64,000 nt of DNA from the NCBI GenBank assembly GCA_023333565.1, contig JAJKFH010003532.1, positions 222,072 to 286,071 of the forward strand. Direction: 5' to 3'. This DNA comes from Puffinus mauretanicus (taxonomy: Eukaryota; Chordata; Aves; Procellariiformes; Procellariidae). Each line of letters opens with the position of its first letter. Within the stretch, counting starts at the first letter, position 1. The position numbers were made by a program, and so were the translations under genes. Below the pieces are notes generated by a model, which was not told where the DNA came from, ran no database searches, and worked only from the letters and a program-made list of their open reading frames with translations. Positions 10,765 to 22,843 of this stretch are shown here, in pieces.

Positions 10765-13700
10765 TAAGTAAATAGAATCGCTTTAATCCTTATGAAGTTT
10801 TAAGAGAAGAGCTTTGCTTGGCTTCTGATTCATTACTCCATAAAATGCTTAATGATTTTTTTTAGTTTTAATGGGGAAATTTCATCAATTTTTGGATTTA
10901 AACTCATGTAAGTAAGCCTTTATGTAACAGTGAAACTTCAGCAAGCTGGATTGCTTAACCATTATCTTAGTGGGCTTTTCTTTGACAAGACATCCTCCCC
11001 CGAATTTATAAAAGTATGCATGATAAAGCAAACTTTTCAAAACAAAGCCATGTAGATTTAGCTGTTCTTTGTTCTTTAAATCTTTTGTTTTGTTTGTTTT
11101 TTTTATTTTTCGATAGTATCAAACATTGGTTCCCTGCAGTTATAGTACACCCTATATCCAAGGGCAAAATGATTCCATCGGTTCTAATGCTTCTTTAAAT
11201 GAAGTGATGTAGACTTATGCTAAAAGGCTGAAATAAAGTCTGAAAAGAGTGAGTCAAAAGCATGCATACAATGAAATACTAGATGCCTTTTCTGTTTACT
11301 TTGTCTGCTTTTAGGTCTTGAGCTGTTATGCGTGAATTCAATGATTTGTAGTTTTGAAAGTCAGTTGTACTTCCTGTCAGCAACATAAAAGAGTAAGCAG
11401 GAAATATTTTTTTCTGATTAGTTAAATTAATTATAATTAGCCTGATTAAAATGTCTGTTTGGCATTACAGATACATACACAGCTTGTACAATGCCATGGT
11501 GAGAACAGATGCATGATCAAACATCATGGCTGTGGTCCTCTTTTGGATTCAGTACCATAAGACCCTGATTATTCAGTGCACACCAGCAGTTTTAGTGGGG
11601 TTCCCTCCGCAAGAAATGCGAGCTTATTTTTGCTAATAGAAGAAGCAAAGAGTGTTGAGGAAAAAAATGTTTGTGTTGGGGGACAAACCATCAAGCTTGT
11701 TTATATGTGGTAAATATTTCACTTTTTTGTTTTTTTTAAGAACATAGTAAAATATATTTCTGTATTTCTGGACTGTCTTTTCATAAAGACACTTGAAGTT
11801 ATATTCTAAATCAAATTAGGCTTCAGGGTACCTTGAATATTCTTTACAATCTGACTGGAGATACTACATCCATTATGTTTGATGCATGGACAAAAAGGCT
11901 TTTCCCCATTCACATTAGAAAGGAAAATTAAAAAAAAAAAAAGGAAGGTTTTCAGAAATAGTCACAAAGAGAGATTCTTTACTAAAAATATTATTACCTA
12001 AGTACTAAAGATAAAAAATTGGTCTTCTCATGGATATATGTATATATGTATGAAGAGATACATATATATATCTTTGGTTTGTATAGACGCACAAGCTTAT
12101 CCCCTCCTTTTGTAAGCAATGAAGGAAAAAAAAAAAGGAAAGAAAAAACAAAAGAAAAGAAGGAAAGAGAAAAGAAGATCAAAGAAAAAAGAAAAGTAAT
12201 GCCTGCCTGCCTGCCTGTCATGTCATCTTTTCTCCCAGCTGATGTAGTATGATGCTTCCTGTGTTTGCCATACATTATTTCTGAGTATGATAAAAAGCAT
12301 TCTGAAGCTTGCAGTAAGAAAAAACCTGGATATTATTTTATGAATATACGAGAAATAGTCTATAGCAGAAAGGTAATTAAACCTTGCCCTGGCTGACCTG
12401 GCTTTTTAATTAGTACATTTAACTATATTTAGTAGAAGTACTGTAGCACAAAGTATCCTGACTAGCAATATATCATTTAGACATTCCAGTGCTTTTATCG
12501 ACTTAAAGCAATGTTGGTTTAATTCTGAAAGAAGTACTTCTCTGGTTCTTTATTCATCAGATTGCTTCTCCGAGAGTGGTTTGACCCCCCATTCTCCCAA
12601 AATTTCCATAAAACATTTATATCTCTAGCGTTCAAACTAGCCTTTCAAATATTCATGCTAAAAGGAAACAACAAAAGGCAAGATTTGACTACGTTCAGGT
12701 GACTGAATAGTTATAAAACATTCCCATAAATTTGATGAAATTATACATTGACCAATATTATTTGCTGGGAATAGAGGTTGTAGAAACTCAGGGTGTAAAA
12801 GAGGTGTTTGCAACTTTAGGTATAAAATATCACAGTGTTCACAAGTGGCCTTTTTCATCATTCTTACTGAATTTGAGAGAGAGAAAATATAAAATATTGT
12901 TATAGAAATATAGAAAGAAAATTTTGATTACTTAATTATACATTTAAACTGGAAAAAAATCAAAGACAATTGTAATATATTGTTATTTATTAGAAGTGCA
13001 ATATTACTTCCCCCTTGACCCTCCACCCCCTGGCTCCATACAAGAATGTTTGGCTTCCAGCTCAGAGTTAATTTTATTCCTGTGCTTTTTGTTTGTGTCC
13101 AGGCATGAAAGAGCAAAAGAAGAGGAATACAGTTAATTCCTTATATACCGTTTAACAGAGGAATATGACAATTCTGTTTTCCTGAAAATTTTCTTGGAGC
13201 AATTTTCAGATCTGTTATCATATACTACTTCTCATTAATCATGGGTAGCCCTCAATACTTCCTATTCCTTCCATGTTTAAAGAATAAAATGCCAGAATGT
13301 CTTATTACACAGCATCATTTCTTAAAGCAATCATGGTAAATAATAGACCTCTTCAATCTTCCACCAAAGAAAAAAAAATTAGAGAGGAAAGATTACAGTT
13401 CCTGCCAGGGATCTGACTAAGTGTCCAGCTGTTAGGACAGATGGAAAATTCTGTAAGTCTTTGCATGGTAGCCCTAAGAATTGTGAATTTATAGTCAACT
13501 TTTCATATTGCCTTATTCAGCCATCCTTGACTGAAAAGATGAGTAAGAGGAATAGAGGCAAAAAGAAGAATATTTAGTATTGTCATTCCATGCCATTGTG
13601 GCAGATGAAGAAGAAAACTAAGACAGACTACTGATAAATCCTTTACTTTAAGATGCCTACTGTTAATTTTGAATTAAAAAAAAAAAGTAGGACAGCTCAT

Positions 13701-15267
13701 TTTGGGCTGCACATATAGCAAACAGAAATTGGCCAGTTTCATCAACTTTAATTAAGTTATATGGATTTTTATCAGATGAGAATATATCCCATTGCAAAGA
13801 TTTCTGGTCTAATGCATCAACAATTTGTTTCTAGTAACTGTTTCTCCTGAAAAACAGGAGAAATAACAGAAACATAGTAGGAGATATAACAGAAAAATAA
13901 AACAGCTTCTACATTCCACCTCACTCTAAAATATTATTTGTGTATTGATCTGCAAGTCACATTGTTTAAACATCCAACAGTGCTTGGCATCTAATATCAG
14001 CTTTGGTTTATAGTTCTCATCCCATGTCAGTTATTCTAAAAAGACTCTTATTGACTTAGTAAATCTGAAAATAAAAGAAGGATAATGTATATTCTTGTCA
14101 GATAAAATGCAGAAACTCTTGCAGTTAGTGGATTGTGACATACTAGCAAGGAAACTGCTCTGATGCTCTTCTGAGTGTGTTTTTATTGGAACAGTGTGAT
14201 TTATGGGTTTTTTGTGGAAAAGAGGAAAAAATGTTATGAGTAAAAGTTGTTGAATACACAAAGGACTTACAATGTTATATCTGTTTACTATATAAACATG
14301 TTTTTGATGTATGTTTATGAAGGTATGAATGCTTTTTTCTGACCCTTTCACTCCCAGGTATCTTCCTGATTAGCCAAATTCACTGAAAGTCTGCCTTGGA
14401 CAAAGAAGGTTTGCTTTAAGACCATGTTTTTAGTCTAACTGGTAGAGTTATTTAATTTTAGACCATTAATTTACAAACTGGGCACTTCAATTTTATTTCT
14501 GAATTCAGAAACTCATATACACTACTTTGTTGGCTGATTTACCCGACATGTGTTTTCCCTGTATGTTTAAAGGCAATCTAAGGCCATTCATTCAGACTTT
14601 GGTATTCGGAAATTAAAGTAGATGACTTTTTGGTTACCTATTTTGCCCCACTCTGATAAAGGAAATAACCACACCTCTTTGTATTTGGTTTTGGTTTCAA
14701 AATCTCAGTGTGACTCCCATGTTCCTAAGAACCTTTAACCAAGGTTCATTTCTGCCTTTTTTGTGTAGTGTTTTACTACTTTGTTTCATGGGAAATTTTT
14801 ACCATACAGTCACTGAACACAAGAATTAGTAATACCATTTCAGAATAGCTGTAAAATTTGTCAGCCTAGTCTGAGGAATTCCAGATCTATTACAAAAATG
14901 TTACTGTGGATACACAGTGTCTGTCTGTGCTGCTTTGTGATAGTGAACACTCTCTCTGTAAATCACTTTGCCTTCATAATTTTTCTTCCCAGTTTTATAA
15001 TATGTGCTGTATCTGTCCCGCTCATTTTCTCCCATTTTTCTCCAAAGACAGGTGGATAGATTTCACCACAACAGAATTTCTGCATGTAAAGGAGCAAAAA
15101 GTGCACTAGTACAGAAATCCATCCACTAGCTTGGACTTGTTTCACTGTGCATTATCCATTCCTAATTTCCACAGGTCAGATAAACAAACTTCAAATTATT
15201 TAACTGTTAAGAAAAAGCAAATTGGTTAAATACCTCAGTTGATAACTCCTGAGCAAACCTAAGTACA
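10765..15267. other. AT-rich unique DNA with low-complexity tracts
   Basis: No gene is recognised. It contains the purine tract and GCCT repeat at about 12.1-12.2 kb and a TA-rich run at 12030-12070. Long T/A homopolymers occur (for example near 11930). Open frames here are short and AT-driven. Confidence 0.6.
12120..12216. repeat. Polypurine tract followed by (GCCT)n
   Basis: About 75 bases (12120-12196) are almost pure A/G with only two or three pyrimidines. A short (GCCT)4-like array follows at 12201-12216. The purine run gives spurious Lys/Glu-rich frames on the + strand and Phe/Leu/Ser-rich frames on the - strand. Confidence 0.88.
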
Positions 15268-15422
15268 GAATGGGCTTCTGGAGGTCACCTTATCCAGCCC
15301 CCCCTGCTCAAGCAGGACCATCAAGAGCTGGTTGCCCAGACTCTCTCCAGTGATGCAGACTCCACAACCTCCCTGGGCAATCTGTTCCAGTGCTCAGTCA
15401 TCCTCACACAGTGACAGGCTGA
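15268..15422 (-). mobile_element. CR1 3' UTR fragment, - strand
   Basis: Text such as ggaggtcaccttatccagcc, ctgctcaagcaggaccatc and cacaacctccctgggcaatc is the reverse complement of the CR1 ORF2-end/3' UTR block. The terminal octamer repeat is missing and the match is interrupted by substitutions, so this is an old scrap. Its edges are approximate. Confidence 0.82.
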
Positions 15423-18400
15423 CTACTAGTTGTCTTTTAAATGAATGCTGAAGACCGAATGTAAATTAATAAAAACACACAGAGAATGTAATCAATTAAT
15501 AAAAATACATAGGCTGGAATAATAAGAAAGAACGTCCGAATCCAATAACTGCTTTAGTAAATTAAAATTTATTCAAGGGCAATCATTCTAGGATCTAATG
15601 GGGTTATTACGTGTTGTAGATAGCACTATGCAAAAATAACCACATTTACCCTAATAATTTACATAATTAAAGAAAAAATAATAGAAATAACAAAAGCCAG
15701 AAATAATAATAAAGTTACTGCAATCTCTTTGTATATGTCTCCAGAGAGACTATTAACATAAGTCTACCTCACTCTCAGATTTAGTAGACTAATTCAAATC
15801 ATAACATATGGAAATAAACCATTGAGTTTAAAATATTGAATTTGAACATGTCACTACTGAAAAACATTTTGGACTATCTGAAGTAACCTGAAAACCTAGA
15901 ATCCTTAAGTAATCTTATTCAATGGTATAAAACCATCAAGGTTGTATAAATTGAGGTAAAATAAGTCACACAAAGCATTGTCTTGAGATGATAAGATCTT
16001 ACCATTTCTTTTCTTCCAAATTTACTCCATGTAGCTTCTCCAGGATTACAAAATGTAATCTGTTTTTTGAAACATTAAGATCTTCTCTATTAAATTACAG
16101 TAACATTTCTGTATTTCATTAGTTATTATAGGCAAAAAAACCCCATCAGTGCTATGGAAGTGCACTGCAGCCTCATCTTAAGCAGCACCATTGAAGTCCC
16201 AACAACGCTCTGAATCAGGAAGTTGCTTTCCCTTGATGTTGAAATGTATCTTTTTTTATTCTCTTTTATCTTCCTTGTTGTTGCTTGCTGACCAGTGAAT
16301 ACAATGCACTTTGATAAATGTTATAAAGTAGGAGCAGAGGGAAGACTTCTTGTTGAATTCAGAGTTTTCATAACCTCTTCCCAACCTGTTTGTCATTTAC
16401 AGAGGAGAAAGAAAGGTACACCTGTGTCATACTAGACTGGCTGCACAACTAGTTTTTTTCACGCTTTTGTTAGCCCAATGCCTTAGGGGTTAACATTTTT
16501 TCAGTAGCACATGCATATCTTCAGGAAAATATGTAACTGTGATGGAAGTACGTGAGAAGAAGGAGAAAAAAAAATTCTCTTTAGTTCAAATAAGATCCCC
16601 AGCACATGAATGAATGTATAGTTTGTCTAATGATGCTCTAGCTGATTTTTAATAGGCATTGTTCCTGCAAAAAGTTTTCAAGGTATTCTCAAAAGTGAAA
16701 GGAATGAAAGAAAATAAACTCTTTCCTAGCCATTTCTTATGCTCAAGACTTCAGTAGGAAAGAAAATCTATTTCCTGTGAGTCCAAACAATCTTACCTTT
16801 ATACAGAATCTTTTATCTTTGGGGAAAAAAGTCCTTGAGAGTGAAGGAGAATACAATACTTAGAACATTTCTTTAAAGTATCCTTCTTCACGCTATGTGG
16901 AGGTGACTGAAATTTTTCTAAACGAAGTAAGAGGCTTAAGTGTTGTCATATTTTTTATCAGTAGGAATTAATAATGTAGTTTTGTACCTAAATGTCTCCA
17001 TAAAACCACCTGTTGTGACTGTATGTGAATGTACATAAATCAATTCATTTTTATCACAGATGATGAGAAAACTAAAATTTGAATGTTGATGTGATGGAAT
17101 ACAATCATTTATACATTTTAAAGAAAGGGTACTATGTCACACACAGAAGGAAGTGCTAAGAACTACACTGTGGCTCAGAGATACGAAACAGGTAGAATAA
17201 TCAACATCTGTGAAAGATTTCTCACCACAAATTTTCTGTTTGCAAATTAAAGATGCTTAGGTGCTTCACTCCTTACTGGAATATACATATTTATATTGGA
17301 AATGTCCTACATAGTTTATTGACTTGATTATACATTATTCTTTTAAAAGACAATATCTTATAATAAGATGCTTATTCTTCAATGATGATAAGGTTGGTTA
17401 TTTGCATATTCATATTATTTAGGTATTGATACAAGTTTTTATTTAACATTCTATATATGTGGCATAAGTTTTAGCCAGTGTGTTTATACATTTTTTTTCT
17501 AAACTAAAAGTAGAAAACATTAGTGAAGAAAAAAATAATTAAGATAGAACTTATAAAAGCTGATTTCACTGCTTGCATAAATACATTTGGGTGTTTTATG
17601 GCACTTGAGACTGTGTTTGGGTAACAAAGCAGAACTCTCCTAGAATGTGTTAAATTAGCTATAACATTTGCCACTACATTTTGTAAGCATTTTATATACA
17701 AGAATAGTGTTTGCATCCTCACTGAACCTGAGTGGCAGTTTGTGCTTATTTTAATGTGTGTGCATTTGTGTATATTTTTTAAAAAGCAACACTTTTTAAA
17801 AAACATTGATTTTTTTATCCTAACACTTATCAAGAGCTTTCAAATCCCTGAACAGTAGTGGAAAAATAAAATGATTAATGATACTTGCTCTATTTGAATA
17901 TGTTTAATATAATTAATTCCCTTAGTGCTAGATATAGATTTTGGAAGGATCTATTGTGTGAGTTATTTAGCATAACTGAAATGGTACAGTGTTAATATTC
18001 TAAAACAAATATTAAGACCACACCTATTCCATTTACCTTTGCAATAGTATATTGAAAAATTGTGAAAGTGACAGGAAGGACAGTGAAACAATATTTTTAA
18101 AAAGACAGAAAAAGCACTGAAAACATAAATAAAGAACAAACCAAGAAATTTCTCTTGTTAGTTCTCAGTGTACCAAACAACCTGAAATACCTGTTTTAAG
18201 GGGAGAGGCTGAATAACACTGAAGACAGAGCTTAAGAAAGTAAGGGACTTGATTACTGTATAGAGAAAAAGCTAATCTATTGAAAGAAGAGTGAGAATTC
18301 ACCAAATGCCAAGTAATTCTAATGCTGAAAAAGACTTGCAAACATGTTCAGCAGACCTGAAAGAAGGGCTTTCTGCCCAAGAGGTGTGGGGTTTTTTTTC

Positions 18401-21400
18401 TTTCCAATTATCTTAGCTGAACTTATAAAAGACTTCTTTACTAACATTTCAATATTTAGCTTAATGTGTTCCCATGCCACTAGGTACAGTTAATCAGGGT
18501 GATGACACTCTTAAATATTTGCTAGATTATGACCTAATATGCAAACAAGGAGTCATCATAAAAAATAGCATCAACTGCATTTCAAAGAGCCATTTCAAAT
18601 TCTCTGCAGCAGAACTGCCGAGACTAATACAAAGAAGAAAACACTTAACATAAAAAATGTAAGTTATCAAATCATTTAAAGAAATTACTTTTTTTTTTCC
18701 CCAGGTCTGTGATCATTAAAGTAATTAGAAAATTTCTTTGTTTTTTGTTTTTTAAAGCAGTTCAGATTTGGGCAATCCAGTGCTCAGGGAGCTCTTTGTC
18801 ACTCCAGTGGGTAAATCTACTGTGAATAAAGGATGCACTGGGAAAAAAATTTATGTGGTTCTCTGTAGCTCTATTCTGCATCTGTAGTTCATACTGGTAT
18901 ACAATAATGCAGATTATTATCTGATTTAGGAAGCACGTTCACTGGGAATGGATTAGAGAGTGATGTGAAACCAAGTGGAAGTGAGCTGTATAAAGAAATA
19001 TTCACATGTGAGATTAGAAAGCACTGACTGCTCAACAGTTTGGGGAAATTCCTTTCAAAACAGTCTTATGCTTTCAGTTGAAAACATATTGTAAATTGTT
19101 ATCATGGTTGGGAAAGATGATAAATGCTTTTTTTAATCCATGCCATAATGGCTGTAACAAGATGCTATTACTAATATCAGTGTGTCTGTTTGAATGCATT
19201 ATTACCACAATGTATCAATGCTATGAAAGCCACACACCAAAATTGCAAATAGTTTGATTGAAACGAATAATTTCAAGCATAAAACATTGCTCTAACTGCA
19301 ACATTATATCCTCTCAAACTGCGTGAGGATATGTTCATAGAGTCAGACTGCTGTGTCTCTGCTGAACTACATACACAGGCATATAACAATGACAACCAAA
19401 TGTGTTACACACCCACTAGAAGCAAGCAAAAGTTTGTAGACAATTACTGTCACCATTGGCTAACTTCCAGGTTAAATGCTGTTTGAGAACCACATTTATT
19501 CCGTTTTATGTGATCAGTTCTTTAGAGCTTAAACTGAGCTTATTTAATAAGGACAAATTGTCTTATTTATTAAGGACAATCTCCAAATTCAGGTTTTTTA
19601 TCCTCTCATATGGAAGTCTGCCTTTATTTCACAGCTTCTCTCACCTACCTTTGTGTGACTTAATCAGCAAAGGATGCTTGTGGAAAGATGCAGACATCCA
19701 AAGTGAATAACTTGAGACAAGGGACCTGAATTAATAATTCCAAGCATTAAGTGTCTTACTGATGTTGAATCTTCAGACTTCTAATGAAGCCTGAGTTGTC
19801 ATCTAGAAACAAACATAACAACCGAAACCACAGAGATTTCTTCCTGTAGGTAAAAAAAAAAAAGGTTTAATTTTGTTTAATGTTCTATGGGGCCAAAAGT
19901 CTTGGGTAAACAATTTTTAATGTAATTTATATGCAAATAAGCAAGCCATATGTGCCTTGATTTCCTGAACTAAGAAATAGTTTTAACTATATTAATTCTA
20001 AATGTCATTAACCTAAGCACCTCTGCAATATTGAAATATGGTCTTGATGTTTAGCTTCTACAGCTGTACTAAAAGCAGCCGATAAATGTATTGCTCCACA
20101 TTGCAAGAATGCACAGGCTCATATTTCAAAGCCCAGCCAATTCTTACCTAAGCAACAGTTACCAAAAACTGCAGATGAAGACAAGTTTTGCCAACAGAGC
20201 ACCAGCACCTTTACCTTCAGATCAGTTACCCTGCTGCAAAACATTCATTCTGTTCCATGAAAAAAATAATTCTTGTTCTGGATGAATTCTGGCTTTTGTT
20301 TTTTTTTTTTTTTCCTTCCCCCAGAGAATTTGTTTTAATAACCCTGTATTTATTGCCTTTTGAAGGGCTTTCACTTGGTGGGTACATGAGACACAGCTCT
20401 GTGTTATAGTCCTCACAAAGAACTCCATTTTACCCATTATAGTCCTATTTACTTGGGTCTTGGAGAAGGTCTGAATCTTAGGACTGTTCCTCTTCCCAGA
20501 GGTGTCTGGGAAGCTGAATCACTAGCCTGAATCACTAGGCTGCAGTTACACTCATGGGTTGTCTCTCCTCCTTTTACCACCAGCTTTGCTTAACGAATCC
20601 TTGACTAGTAGCAACTTTTACAAATGGCAGCCATAAGTGCACATCCCTTTCCTTATTGCTGTGCTATGACCTCTTGTTATCCAGACATTTTCAAAGAAAT
20701 GTGTAAACGTCTTCCTGATGCATCCTTTCTATAGCAGATAAACTGGATCATTCTGTACTGACTACATATGTACCTCCTGATCGCTTTATTAGTGTGTTTG
20801 CATTTACATTTCTGGACAAGGAATTAAGAGAAATAGCTCCCTGACTATTGTTTGGATGGTATTTGAAAATAAAAGAAAAATAAAAAGCTGCCTTTCAAGA
20901 GGATGTTCCAGGTTCTGAACTTGACAACTGCATTTGAGTCAACCTGGACTACAGTGATTGACTGCAACAGAGCATTCATTGGCAAATGAAAGACACTACA
21001 ACATGATATTCGGGGTTTGGGCTAGTTTGAACGATCACTGAAGTCTTTGGATGCATTTCTAGACCATAGCTGAATAAGTCAGTGAATCTGACCCAATTTT
21101 ATTTTAAGAACACCTCCTCCCCCATCCCCAGAAAAGCATCATGTGGTCTCTAGTTCTTTTTAGAAAGCAGACATTTTCACTGTAAGATTTGCATTTAGCT
21201 GTTAATGTTTCTGAAACATTATTTTTGCAGCTTTCTTCCATCACAAGATTTTAAGGCAGAAAAACTTTTCATTGGAATATTAAAAATAATTGTCCTGATT
21301 ATAATTAAAATCTCATTTTAGTTACTAGATCAGAAAACTAAATTTTGAAGCCCTTATAATACCTATTTTCAAGCAGGTAATTTCTGAAAAGAATTTGGCT

Positions 21401-22052
21401 GTGCTCCTGTTTGTTGAAATGCTGAACTCATAAAACATGAAACAATTAGTGGGACTACAAATTAAGTAAGAATCTTTTCCCATTATTGTAGTTAATTCTT
21501 GAATGCCAGCTCAACAGGAATTAAATGGGCTGGTAGCGTACCTGTTACAGACAGTGATAAAGTATCTTTCAGCCTTTTGCCTAACACAGTTAAGATTTAA
21601 GCAGCTGATTTGGCCAAGCCTGTTTAAAGCAATAACATCTTTTTTGGAGGTAAAACAGTACCTCGTTCCACATGAGCGATTAACCGTTTCACTGATTGTG
21701 AAGAAGACAATACCAATTAGTATTAAAAATAAATTAGAAATAGTTTGCTAATCCTTAAAATACAACACTGAACCCAAGATTTACAATCTGCTTCCTTTCA
21801 AGTGTTCATTCAGATAGATATTAAGAGGCTATTGTTGTGTGTACAATGCTAATTAATGTGAATAGAGGTGATACACACAGGGTCCTCATACAATACCTCC
21901 CCTCCCAAATATTAATAACTTATGCAACATTTGGCAAGAATGGGAGCCTGTTCCCTCCCTAAAGTGTTAACATTACTGTGTTTTTGTAACTAGATAACAA
22001 AATCCAGGAATAAATACAACTATTGGGTGGGCTGTTGCTTATAGTTACATGC
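15423..22052. other. AT-rich unique DNA, no gene recognised
   Basis: An imperfect duplication lies at 15455-15510 (attaataaaaa blocks). A T-run of about 15 lies at 20299-20313. Segments near 18480-18620 and 21500-21750 are free of simple repeats and could be noncoding conserved elements, an untested guess. Open frames of 60-110 codons are AT-driven and show no domains. Confidence 0.6.
20299..20313. repeat. Poly-T run
   Basis: Uninterrupted T run of about 15 bases. It may be the tail of an old - strand insertion, but no element is recognisable next to it. Confidence 0.8.
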
Positions 22053-22651
22053 TGTCGTGGTTTAACCCCAGCTGGCAACTAAGCACCACACAGCCGCTCG
22101 CTCACCCTCCCCCCCCCCCCACCCTGGTGAGATGGGGGAGAGAATCAGAAGAGTAAAAGTGAGAAAACTTTTGAGTTGAGATAAGAACAGTTTAATAATT
22201 GGAATAAAATATAATAATAATAATGATAATAATAATTTGTAATAAAAAGGAAACCAACAAAAAAAGAGAGAGAGGAACAAAACCCAGGAAAAACAAGTGA
22301 TGCAACTGCTCACTATCTGCTGACCAATGCCCAGCCAGACCCTGAGCAGCGATTGCTGCTCCCTGGCGAACTCCCCCCAGCTTATACACATGAGCATGAC
22401 GTCATATAGTATGGAATATCCCTTTGGCCAGTTTGGGTCAGCTGTCCTGGCTATACTCCCTCCCAGGTTCTTGTGCACCTCCTCGCTGGCAGAGCATGGG
22501 AAGCTGAAAAGTCCTTGACTAGTGTAAGCACTACTTAGCAACAACTAAAACATCAATGTGTTATCACATTATTCTCACGCTAAATCCAGAACACAGCACT
22601 ATACCAGCTACTAGGAGGAAAATTATCTCTGTCCCAGCCGGAACCAGGACA
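22053..22651 (-). mobile_element. Retroviral 3' LTR, same avian ERV family (copy 2, - strand)
   Basis: On the + strand it starts TGTCGTGGTTTAACCCC and ends GGAACCAGGACA, the reverse complement of the other LTRs. It keeps a perfect TGACGTCA octamer (22397-22404), a degraded TATA region next to it, and ATTAAA on the - strand (22191-22196). An AAT-rich run at 22210-22236 corresponds to the TTG/TTA tract of the family. At 599 bp it is the longest copy. Internal retroviral sequence lies on its right side, so in its own orientation it is the 3' LTR. Confidence 0.93.
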
Positions 22652-22843
22652 GTATCCACCCCTTATTCTATACCATCTACGTCATGCCCAAGTCCCACAC
22701 TTTCCAATACATTCTGATTAATCACCACTGCTTTTCCTGTCTTTTGATACATATACACGGAGATATCATTCCCTTAGTCTATGGGCTATCCCTCTAAAAT
22801 GTTCACTGAGTTCATTTAGTGCATGACTGTCGGCTCCATCTGC
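22652..22843 (-). mobile_element. ERV internal 3' tail, truncated
   Basis: Reverse complement of 65-256, with shared blocks over the whole length (for example the tract encoding ataaggggtggata and the agggaatgatatct block). The match breaks off near 22843, and the next bases do not resemble 1-64. The provirus is therefore truncated or rearranged here, and no 5' LTR is present nearby. Confidence 0.82.

Noticed and set aside
12019..12275. Lys/Glu-rich or Phe/Leu-rich proteins on opposite strands
   Set aside because: Both come from the same polypurine tract and have no unique sequence.
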